From assembly GCA_030699055.1 (NCBI GenBank), contig JAUYKX010000103.1, positions 1-6,499 on the forward strand: a DNA stretch of 6,499 nt. The letters are read 5' to 3'. Under the pieces are notes generated by a model that saw nothing but the letters and a program-made list of their open reading frames with translations, had not been told where the DNA came from and searched no databases. Made by a program: the position numbers and the translations under genes. Every line of letters begins with the position of its first letter. Positions within the stretch are counted from its first letter, which is position 1. Shown here in pieces: positions 1 through 6,499 of this stretch. The stretch comes from Candidatus Nanopelagicales bacterium (GTDB lineage Bacteria > Actinomycetota > Actinomycetes > S36-B12 > UBA10799).

Positions 1-2
1 CG

Positions 3-473
<471 letters not shown>

Positions 474-480
<7 letters not shown>

Positions 481-2033
481 AGTCCGGCGTCGGCGGCCAG
501 CGCCACCAGTTGGTCACGGGCGGCATCCAGATCGGCCGGTACGAGCGAGAGCCTGGTCCGTCTTTCGGCCAAATCGGCAAGGTTAACTGCGCCTTCGGCC
601 ATCAACCCCCAGATGACTTCGACGCCCAGCACGTCAACCTCGCCATTGCCTCCCAGCGGCTCCAGTAGCTCCGGCCTGCCCTCTGCCAGAGCGGCCACTC
701 GGGGGGCCTCGGTGCCGAATCGGCGAACGAGTCGGGGAGGGTACGCCTTGGCCCGGGCACCGAGCGGCTTGCCTGCCCCGACGACCGGCAATCGGTGTGT
801 TCGGCAAGGCCGTTCGGTGATTCGGTCGACGGCGTCCTGGGCCATTCGGCGGTAAGTCGTGAGCTTGCCGCCCGTAACGGTGATGACTTGCCCGCGTTCA
901 CCGAGCACGATGTGTCGTCGCGAAATGTCCGCCGATGACGAATCGGCCTGCTCCGACATGTCGACCAGGGGACGCACTCCCGCATACGAACCGACGGCGT
1001 CGGAAGCGTCGAGGGGGTCGGTCAGGGCCAGACTCAGATTCCCGAGGATCCAGTCGAGATCCGCCGCCGGCGCCTCCGGGTGATCGGGTATCGGCCCGTC
1101 AATCGGTTCGTCGGTGAGACCGACGTAAACCAAACCATTGGCCTGAGGCAGCGCGAATACGAACCGGCCGAAATGCCCGGGAACAGCGACAGTGATGGCG
1201 GCGCGGGGGTTCCCCAATGTTTCGGCGCGCAGCACGGCGTGGCTGCCCAGGCTCGGACGCAGCGTCACCCTTTGGTCCAGTTCGCCCGCCCACACGCCCG
1301 TGGCGTTGATGACATTGCGGGCCCGAAGTTCGATGGTGTCCCCCGTGAGCTGGTCCGTAACCGTGGCCCCGTCCGGTCGCACCTGACTGGCCTGGCAGTA
1401 CGTGATGATCGACGCTCCGTAGGCCGCGGCCGTTCGGGCGATGGCGATGACCAGGCGGGCGTCGTCCTCGAGTTGGCCGTCCCATCCGATTAGCGCGCCT
1501 TGCAGGCGCTCGCGATCGAGAGTCGGTGCCAGCCGATGGGCGTGTGTTGCCGAGATCAGCCGAGGAGCGGGCAGGACTCGCCCGGAGAGTCGGCTCACCC
1601 GCCTAAGTACGTCTCCGGCCCGGAATCCGACTGAGTTGAGCCGGCGGTCCAATGGTCGGGTGTCACTCATGATCGGAATCAGTTGAGCCATCGGCCGGGT
1701 CAGGTGCGGGGCGATAAAGGACATGATCCGCGCTCGCTCAACCGCCGACTCCCACGCGACACCGACTCGTCCGCTGGCCAGGTAGCGCAACCCGCCATGC
1801 ACCAACTTGCTGGACCAGCGCGAAGTGCCGAAGGCCAGATCGTTCTTGTCGATCAGAGCGACGGTCAAGCCGCGAGAAGCGGCGTCGAGGGCCACCCCGG
1901 TTCCGGTGACCCCGCCTCCGACCACCAACAGGTCGACTTCACGACCGTCGGCCAGGGAGCTCAACTCCCGCTGTCGGCGTTCCGCGGTCAGGAGAGAGGT
2001 CGGGTCGGCTGGGCGCAAGAACATGTCGGTCAT
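474..2033 (-). CDS. glpD: FAD-dependent glycerol-3-phosphate dehydrogenase
   Basis: The enzyme oxidises sn-glycerol 3-phosphate to dihydroxyacetone phosphate, passing electrons to the respiratory quinone pool at the inner face of the membrane. The 519-residue protein opens with a dinucleotide-binding fold: VVGGGVTGTG at about 37-46, with the usual acidic residue after the second strand (LIDKND, ~60-65). The family signature follows in altered form as GTSRWSSKLVHGGLRYL (69-85). NATGVWAG (243-250), GSYAGVRPL (348-356) and TGGKLTTYRRMAQD (387-400) are further FAD and substrate segments, and the last ~110 residues form the helical C-terminal domain. Length fits the family (E. coli GlpD about 500, mycobacterial GlpD1 about 516, from memory). 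ATG at 2031-2033 is chosen because GGGG lies six bases upstream in the transcript; the next Met, codon 4, has no such site. It converges on dapB and diverges from the AGPS-like gene. No membrane span is evident; peripheral attachment is usual. Confidence 0.95.
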
Positions 2034-2227
2034 TGGTGACCCCGTCCGTCAACTGGTTGAAAGAACGCCCCACCGGAACTAATGAAAGCCCGAGGCCCCG
2101 GCTGACCGCGTTCTTATTCGCTACGGTGTGGCGACACGGAAACGCTAACAGTGGACGGGGTCGGTGACTTGTCGGCGCGAGTGGCGCGTCGATGGGGAGG
2201 CACGGATTGCCCCGCGATGGAGGATTA
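2034..2227. promoter_or_regulatory. Shared intergenic region of the divergent glpD and AGPS-like genes
   Basis: These 194 bases must hold both start regions. Two features stand out. First, GACCCCGTCC (2038-2047) recurs as its exact complement GGACGGGGTC at 2153-2162, so both leaders carry GGACGGGGTC in the same orientation relative to their own gene. Second, there are AT-richer patches at about 2057-2085 and 2110-2120. TTGAAA (2057-2062) followed after 15 bases by ACTAAT (2078-2083) is a weak candidate promoter towards the AGPS-like gene; the spacing is short and the match imperfect. GTGT-GGCG-ACAC (2126-2137) is a small hairpin. I could not place a convincing promoter for glpD. Confidence 0.45.
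2218..2223 (+). promoter_or_regulatory. Ribosome binding site that decides the start of the AGPS-like gene
   Basis: TGGAGG lies four bases before ATG 2228. An in-frame ATG at 2192, 36 bases further up, has no purine-rich site before it. The next in-frame ATG (2240) would sit 16 bases from this site. This fixes the start at 2228 and removes twelve residues from the longest possible reading frame. Confidence 0.75.
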
Positions 2228-3865
2228 ATGGCGACTGACATGGCGACTGGCTATGACGAGTATGTGGCCCGTTGGGGAGTGCCGCCCGAGCCCGTGAGCT
2301 TGTCGGAGGAGGCCCGTGGCTTCCTGGAGAGCGAGATCGGTCCGGCCACTGCGCACCCGGCGGTGGGAAGGTCGGCGCTGTCGGTGACCCCCAGTCGCCT
2401 GGCCGGCGAAGCGGCCCAGGCCCTTCGCGGAACGGGTGCGCGCCTCGAACTCGGAGACGGGTCGCGGCTGGAGTGCGGAGCGGGCTTCTCCTACCTCGAC
2501 CTGCTGAGCAGGCGGGGTTCGGAGCCGCCGGTGCCCGACGCGGTGGTGTCTCCCCGAGATGCAGATCAGGTGGGCAAGCTGCTCCGGGTCGCGGCGCAGA
2601 ACGACATCGCCTTGATTCCGTTCGGTGGGGGCACGTCGGTGGTCGGGGGAGTGCGTCCGGAAGCGGGCGGGCATAAGGCCGTCGTCGCCATGCGTTTCGA
2701 TCAGATGGCCGATCTGATCGCGGTTGACGATATTGACCTGACGGTGACGGTCGGGCCCGGCATGACCGGACCAGTGCTGGAACGGCTGCTGGCTGCCCGT
2801 GGGTTGATGCTCGGCCATTTTCCCCAGTCCTGGGAACGGGCGTCGATTGGCGGCTACGCCGCGACCCGATCGGCGGGGCAGGCGTCCAGCGGCTATGGGC
2901 GCAGCGACCAGATGATCGAAGCCCTGCAGGTGGTCACCGCCCGAGGCGATTTCAGGCTCGGTCGGGCCCCGATGAGCGCGGCCGGTCCTGATCTGCGGCA
3001 GCTGTTCATCGGCAGCGAGGGGGCGTTCGGAGTGATCACCGAGATCACGTTGCGGGTTCGACGAACACCCGCTGTCCGCCGGTACGAGGGCGTGATGTTC
3101 CGGGACTACGAGTCGGCTCTGGATGCCTTTCGCTCCATGGAGCAACGGCGGTGCGCGGCCGACGTCATGCGCCTGTCCGACCCGCCCGAGACCCGGGCCT
3201 CCCTGTCGTTGTCAGTGCCCGCACGGAAGGCGGCACTTCTTGATCGCTATGTCCGCCTGCGGGGGGTCAAAGAGCCGTGCCTGGCAATTTTCGGTTGGGA
3301 GGGAACGCGCACGCAGGTCGGCTCCCGCCGCGACGAAGCCTGGCGCGTACTCCGGCGAGCCGGGGCAGTCCCCCTGGGAGCCAAGGTGGGTGAATCGTGG
3401 CGTCACGGGCGATTCGGCGGGCCGTATTTGCGCGATGTGCTGATGGACGCCGGGTATCTGGTGGAGACCCTGGAGACCGCCACAAGTTGGCGCCGCTTGG
3501 CTGAGCTGCGGTCCGATGTCTTCTCGGCCCTGCGGGAGTCACTGGCGGCCGATGGCGTTCACCCTTGGGTGATGTCTCATCTTTCGCACGTGTACGAGAC
3601 CGGTGGCTCGCTGTACGTCACCGTGGTGACGCCGATGGATCCGGTCGACCCGGTAGGTCAATGGCGTCGGGCGAAGACCGCCGCGTGCGACGTGATCTCT
3701 GCCGCCGGGGCCACCATCACCCATCACCACGCGGTGGGCCGGGATCACGCGCCGTGGCTCAAAGGTGAAGTGGGCTCGGCCGGGGTTGACCTGCTGTCGG
3801 CGATCAAGGCCTATCTGGACCCGGCCGGTGTGCTGAATCCGGGTGCCTTGGTCCCCGAGGACTGA
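2228..3865 (+). CDS. FAD-binding oxidase, alkyl-dihydroxyacetonephosphate synthase (AGPS)-like
   Basis: A 545-residue flavoprotein of the vanillyl-alcohol-oxidase/PCMH fold. The FAD domain runs from about V102, with the hallmark PFGGGTSVVGGV (131-142), then the region from GHFPQSWERASIGGYAATRSAG, which in eukaryotic AGPS reads as a similar HxPxS...GGxxxTR pattern, and GSEGAFGVITE (262-272). The C-terminal cap domain carries VYETGGSLY (Tyr456 region) and THHHAVGRDHAPW with His499-501. This histidine cluster is essential in the eukaryotic enzyme, which exchanges the acyl chain of acyl-DHAP for a fatty alcohol to form an ether lipid; the usual HHHGVG has Ala for Gly here. The C-terminal KAYLDPAGVLNPG is common to FAD-oxidase C domains. 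No signal peptide or membrane segment is seen. It is divergent from glpD, whose product is DHAP, which suits an acyl-DHAP-related role. Relatives include D-lactate and glycolate oxidases, but the HHH motif favours AGPS. The family is firm; the substrate is inferred. The start rests on TGGAGG at 2218-2223. Confidence 0.85.
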   Translation: MATDMATGYDEYVARWGVPPEPVSLSEEARGFLESEIGPATAHPAVGRSALSVTPSRLAGEAAQALRGTGARLELGDGSRLECGAGFSYLDLLSRRGSEPPVPDAVVSPRDADQVGKLLRVAAQNDIALIPFGGGTSVVGGVRPEAGGHKAVVAMRFDQMADLIAVDDIDLTVTVGPGMTGPVLERLLAARGLMLGHFPQSWERASIGGYAATRSAGQASSGYGRSDQMIEALQVVTARGDFRLGRAPMSAAGPDLRQLFIGSEGAFGVITEITLRVRRTPAVRRYEGVMFRDYESALDAFRSMEQRRCAADVMRLSDPPETRASLSLSVPARKAALLDRYVRLRGVKEPCLAIFGWEGTRTQVGSRRDEAWRVLRRAGAVPLGAKVGESWRHGRFGGPYLRDVLMDAGYLVETLETATSWRRLAELRSDVFSALRESLAADGVHPWVMSHLSHVYETGGSLYVTVVTPMDPVDPVGQWRRAKTAACDVISAAGATITHHHAVGRDHAPWLKGEVGSAGVDLLSAIKAYLDPAGVLNPGALVPED

Positions 3866-3898
3866 GCCGTTCGGATTGCTCGACAGGCTTTGGGACCA

Positions 3899-3911
3899 TC
3901 GGGCAGCCCGA
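3899..3911 (+). terminator. Weak stem-loop downstream of the AGPS-like gene
   Basis: TCGGG-CAG-CCCGA forms a 5-bp stem with a three-base loop, 34 bases after the stop codon. No T run follows, so this is a candidate only. Confidence 0.25.
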
Positions 3912-3934
3912 CACAGGCGATACGCCGGACGGGT

Positions 3935-3987
3935 GGTCGGATCCGACCCTGATCAAGGCGATCCGGCATGATCACTTAGGTCGGATC
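3935..3987. repeat. 14-base perfect palindrome with a downstream direct repeat and clustered GATC sites
   Basis: GGTCGGATCCGACC (3935-3948) is a perfect palindrome. Its left part GGTCGGATC recurs exactly at 3979-3987, 44 bases on. Five GATC tetramers begin at 3940, 3951, 3960, 3970 and 3984. The block lies between the AGPS-like gene and the GGDEF-EAL gene, 64-116 bases before the latter's start. It would suit an operator for a dimeric regulator, or part of a transcription stop; the sequence alone does not decide. Confidence 0.4.
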
Positions 3988-3998
3988 GGCGGTCGAAC

Positions 3999-4040
3999 CG
4001 GGCGGTTATTGCCCGAGTGACCCTGGAGTAAGCCAGGCGG
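3999..4040 (+). promoter_or_regulatory. Leader of the GGDEF-EAL gene: two small hairpins and the ribosome binding site
   Basis: CGGGC (3999-4003) can pair with GCCCG (4011-4015) around seven bases, and CCTGG (4022-4026) with CCAGG (4033-4037) around six. The best Shine-Dalgarno-like stretch for ATG 4051 is AGGCGG at 4035-4040, ten bases away, so the second stem would hide its first three bases. The next in-frame stop upstream is at 4018-4020 and there is no start codon between it and 4051, which supports 4051 as the first usable start. Confidence 0.35.
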
Positions 4041-4050
4041 TGATGACCGG

Positions 4051-6499
4051 ATGAGCGAAGCTGCTGTGAAGCCGGTCGACGCTAAACGCGTGGCTCTCCC
4101 CGGGGCTCCATGGCATGTCGGCCGCGCACCCCGGGTGCTCGGCGCTGTGATGGCGATCGGGTTCGTCGTGTACGTCGTGTGGGTCCTCTGGGACAACCTC
4201 GAGCGACACGCAATCCGCGACGTGTGGCTCACTGACGCCATCGAGTTGGCTGCGGTCGCGTTCGTCGTTCTCCGCGTGGTCACCCGCTGGGAGGACCGTT
4301 GGGCGTGGGCGGTACTGGCTGTCGGTCTGGCATTCTGGGTCGCCGGGGACATCTATTACTACGGTTGGATCAACGACCTGGATCCCCAGCCGGTCGCGTC
4401 GGCCGCGGACGTGCTTTACGTCTTGTTCTATCCGTGTCTGTTGGTGGCGATGCTGCTAATCGTCTTGCGATCCGTGGGTAGACCCCCACCGTCGCTGTGG
4501 CTCGACGCGGCCATCGTGGCCGTGGGTGTCGCCGCCCTGACGTCACTGTTGCTGAAGGATGTGTTCGAGGAGGCACGGGGGGAAACCCTGGTGGCCACCT
4601 TGGTCAATGCGTCTTACCCGGCATTGGACCTGATGACCCTGTGTGTCTTGGCGGCTGTACTGGCCATGCTGGGCTGGCGGCTGGAGGGGATGTGGTACCT
4701 CCTCGCCGCCGGATGCGCGCTGCTGGCCATTCTCGACATCCAGTACCTCGTGGACGTCGCTGAAGGCGAACTCCAGCCGGAGTTGATGTTGGATGTCGGC
4801 TGGGTGGCAGCACTGTTGATCCTCGCCGGCGCCGCTTGGGTTCGCCCGGCGGGGCGGATGCCGACGTCGTACGGCTATCGAGTCGTGGTGATCCCGTCTT
4901 GCATGATCGTCATCGTGGTGGGGTTGCTGATCGCCGGAAATGTCTGGGCCATTCCGTTCGAGACGACGATATTGGCGGCTCTGGCGCTGGTCATCGCCGG
5001 CGTGCGGTTAGTCGGGTCCATTCGGTCGCTGTCAGTGGCCGCCGCTTCGCGTCGCCAGGCCCAGACCGATCCGCTGACCGGGATGGGCAATCGGCGCCTG
5101 TTGTATCTGCGGTTGGACGACGAGATCTCGGAACTCCGATCGAACCAGGAGTGCGCGTTGCTGCTCTTCAATCTCAATGGGTTCCGCGGGGTGAACGAGT
5201 CGCTCGGTCACGGATCGGGCGATGATTTGCTCCGGACGGTTGCCTCCCGGATCGCGCTCAATGTGCGCCGGGAGGACACGGTGGCCCGCATCGGAGCCGA
5301 TGAATTCGCCGTGGTCCGGGTCGGTCCCGCGGGTCGGTCCTGGGCGCGGGAGCTGGGACGCAGTGTGGTCCGATCCATGAATGAGCCGATCGAAGTTGGC
5401 GGCATGGAGGTGGAGGTCGGGGTCGGCGTCGGGATCGCGATTTGCCCCGACCACGCCTTCACCCGGGAGGGACTGATTGGGGCCGCCTACGCGGCCCTGG
5501 CCCGGGCGAAACGAACGCACTCGTCAATAGTGGTTTTCGACTCGGAACTCGATACCGAGGATCGTGGCGGTTTGCGCATGACCCAGCAGCTTCGTCAGGG
5601 CCTGCGCCGGGGTGAGATTGTCTGCCACTACCAACCCAAGCTGGATCTTCGTGATGGTCAGGTGCATGCGGTCGAGGCCCTGGTGCGTTGGCAAAACCCG
5701 GCAGAGGGTCTGATCTATCCCGATGTGTTCCTGCCCCTGGCGGAGAAGTGGGATCTGATGGGCGCTCTGACCCGGGCAGTCCTGGAGAACGCGGTTTCCC
5801 AGGCGGCGGCTTGGCGACGTGCGGGCCTGAACATCAAGATCGCCGTCAATCTGTCGATGACCAACCTGCTGGACCCGGAGTTGCCCGATGACGTGGAAGT
5901 GATGCTCCTCGGGCATGGGATCCCGGCTACCTCGTTGATTCTGGAGGTCACCGAGACGGTGTTCATGTCCGATGCCGCTCTTGCCCGGTCGGTTCTCGCT
6001 CAGCTACAGGGTCTCGGGCTGGAAACCTCGATTGACGATTACGGCAAGGGCTACAGCTCCTTGATGCAACTGCGCTCGCTCAACGCGGACGAGGTCAAGC
6101 TCGATGCGGCCTTCGTCACGGGTGTGGCGGACAACGCGCAGTTGGCGGTGATCGTCGCCTCCACCGCTGAAATGGCCCATGAGTTGGGACTGCGATTGGT
6201 CGCCGAGGGAGTCGAGACGGAATCCGACCTGGCCGAGGTGACTCGGCTCGGCTGCGACATCGCCCAGGGGTATTTCATCCGGAGGCCCGCACCGCCCGAC
6301 GAGATCACCCAATGGCTTCGGCGTCACGCGAAAAAGGGAATCCACTCCCTCCCGAACCAAGTGCAGTCAGACGTAAGTACTAACGACCTTGCCAGTAATT
6401 GGGCGTGGCGACTCGTAGCTCGACTATTTTGTCGCCAGGCTGTGGTTTATGACGTCTTCCCCCGCGACGTGGGCCCGTTCCACGTGTTCCTTGAAAGTG
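4051..6499 (+). CDS. Membrane-bound GGDEF-EAL protein, probable c-di-GMP phosphodiesterase (3' end outside the window)
   Basis: At least 816 codons with no stop. After a basic N terminus come about ten transmembrane helices (roughly 29-48, 59-77, 84-104, 116-140, 150-168, 182-208, 214-234, 245-264, 275-297, 303-325), then GGDEF (~337-500) and EAL (~508-760) domains in the cytoplasm. GGDEF opens with TDPLTGMGNRR (339-349). Its signature is GADEF (415-419), and the metal/phosphate segment normally DxDxFK reads N374-L-N-G-F-R379. N382 and D391 of the guanine pocket remain, and R406-x-x-D409 matches the inhibitory c-di-GMP site. EAL is complete: E542 (EALVRW), N600, E632, D662-D663, K683, E719 and Q739 (QGY). 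Cyclase activity is thus unlikely and hydrolysis of c-di-GMP likely, perhaps tuned by GTP at the GGDEF domain as known for other degenerate pairs. The signal sensed by the membrane part is unknown. Start ATG 4051 has AGGCGG ten bases before it. From about 6361 the codon use changes and the tail is unlike EAL proteins, so the true end may be near 6376-6383 if there is a frameshift. Confidence 0.92.
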   Translation, partial: MSEAAVKPVDAKRVALPGAPWHVGRAPRVLGAVMAIGFVVYVVWVLWDNLERHAIRDVWLTDAIELAAVAFVVLRVVTRWEDRWAWAVLAVGLAFWVAGDIYYYGWINDLDPQPVASAADVLYVLFYPCLLVAMLLIVLRSVGRPPPSLWLDAAIVAVGVAALTSLLLKDVFEEARGETLVATLVNASYPALDLMTLCVLAAVLAMLGWRLEGMWYLLAAGCALLAILDIQYLVDVAEGELQPELMLDVGWVAALLILAGAAWVRPAGRMPTSYGYRVVVIPSCMIVIVVGLLIAGNVWAIPFETTILAALALVIAGVRLVGSIRSLSVAAASRRQAQTDPLTGMGNRRLLYLRLDDEISELRSNQECALLLFNLNGFRGVNESLGHGSGDDLLRTVASRIALNVRREDTVARIGADEFAVVRVGPAGRSWARELGRSVVRSMNEPIEVGGMEVEVGVGVGIAICPDHAFTREGLIGAAYAALARAKRTHSSIVVFDSELDTEDRGGLRMTQQLRQGLRRGEIVCHYQPKLDLRDGQVHAVEALVRWQNPAEGLIYPDVFLPLAEKWDLMGALTRAVLENAVSQAAAWRRAGLNIKIAVNLSMTNLLDPELPDDVEVMLLGHGIPATSLILEVTETVFMSDAALARSVLAQLQGLGLETSIDDYGKGYSSLMQLRSLNADEVKLDAAFVTGVADNAQLAVIVASTAEMAHELGLRLVAEGVETESDLAEVTRLGCDIAQGYFIRRPAPPDEITQWLRRHAKKGIHSLPNQVQSDVSTNDLASNWAWRLVARLFCRQAVVYDVFPRDVGPFHVFLES
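6407..6436. terminator. Stem-loop between two possible convergent gene ends
   Basis: GGCGAC (6407-6412) pairs with GTCGCC (6431-6436). Inside, TAG (6416-6418) pairs with CTA (6424-6426) around CTCGA. No clear T run follows on either strand. Its position at the stop of the possible - strand gene and just beyond the alternative-frame stops of the GGDEF-EAL gene suggests a bidirectional terminator, but a chance stem cannot be excluded. Confidence 0.3.
6424..6499 (-). CDS. Possible 3' end of a convergent gene, product unknown
   Basis: Reading from the window end on the - strand gives 24 codons and then TAG at 6426-6424. The peptide is hydrophilic and ends AGEDVINHSLATK; 16 of 23 of the codons lying fully inside after the first one end in G or C. 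I do not recognise it. It would lie antisense to the open tail of the GGDEF-EAL frame, so at most one of the two is likely to be real here. Support is the hydrophilic composition, the codon use and a stem-loop around its stop. The stretch is too short for more than a weak call. Confidence 0.33.
   Translation of the reverse strand, partial: TFKEHVERAHVAGEDVINHSLATK

Noticed and set aside
2192..2227. Upstream ATG extending the AGPS-like protein by twelve residues
   Set aside because: No ribosome binding site before 2192, whereas ATG 2228 follows TGGAGG.
2225..3145. A 306-codon open frame on the - strand opposite the AGPS-like gene
   Set aside because: Low-complexity, Arg/His/Gly-rich translation without motifs, fully opposite a gene whose family motifs are plain.
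3866..4050. A c-di-GMP or other riboswitch in front of the GGDEF-EAL gene
   Set aside because: Only short isolated stems are seen and none of the conserved riboswitch cores I know.
4043..4054. Three-codon leader frame ATG ACC GGA TGA overlapping the GGDEF-EAL start
   Set aside because: The only purine-rich site is two bases before this ATG, too close for normal initiation; kept only as a remark in a finding.
3972..4352. A 126-codon - strand frame across the intergenic region and start of the GGDEF-EAL gene
   Set aside because: Ser/Thr/Arg-rich translation without motifs; it runs through the first transmembrane helices of a well-supported + strand gene.
5032..5520. A 162-codon open frame on the - strand within the GGDEF domain
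   Set aside because: It lies wholly inside the clearly coding + strand GGDEF-EAL frame, shows no recognisable domain, and is the sort of antisense frame GC-rich genes throw up.
6335..6350. AGGGA-ATCCAC-TCCCT as a terminator of the GGDEF-EAL gene
   Set aside because: The stem is five pairs, no T run follows, and the reading frame continues through it.

Overview
The DNA is strongly GC-rich, with mostly G or C at third codon positions. Its gene content points to an actinobacterium (Actinomycetota). The truncated DapB shares long stretches with the mycobacterial form as I remember it. GlpD has the length of the short mycobacterial paralogue GlpD1, and the multi-spanning GGDEF-EAL protein is of an actinobacterial type. 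The genus cannot be told from this window.

Layout. Positions 3-470 (+) are the C-terminal part of dapB (lysine and diaminopimelate synthesis), cut by the window edge. Converging on it with a 3-base gap is glpD (474-2033, -), an FAD-dependent glycerol-3-phosphate dehydrogenase; both stop codons sit in one perfect 17-base palindrome. A 194-base region (2034-2227) separates glpD from a divergent flavoprotein gene (2228-3865, +) of the alkyl-dihydroxyacetonephosphate synthase type. After 185 bases rich in palindromes and GATC tetramers comes a large gene (4051 to beyond 6499, +). It encodes a membrane protein with about ten transmembrane helices, then GGDEF and EAL domains. It stays open to the window end, and its last ~50 codons look unlike the rest. 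A short reading frame on the - strand, ending at 6424, may be the 3' end of a convergent gene.

How the genes fit together. GlpD makes dihydroxyacetone phosphate (DHAP) from glycerol 3-phosphate, and the AGPS-like flavoprotein belongs to a family acting on acyl-DHAP. The divergent pair may therefore share a regulator and a branch of glycerol/ether-lipid metabolism. A similar glpD1 / FAD-oxidase arrangement exists in Mycobacterium tuberculosis (Rv2249c to Rv2251, from memory). The cyclic-di-GMP protein appears to be a separate signalling unit: its cyclase site is degenerate (GADEF, metal Asp replaced by Asn), its I-site is intact, and its EAL residues are complete. It is most likely a membrane-controlled c-di-GMP phosphodiesterase. 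Its sensor region shows a previously unremarked-looking internal duplication, the most interesting protein-level observation here.

No RNA gene, CRISPR array, insertion sequence or phage gene was seen. No gene-free stretch exceeds 300 bases.
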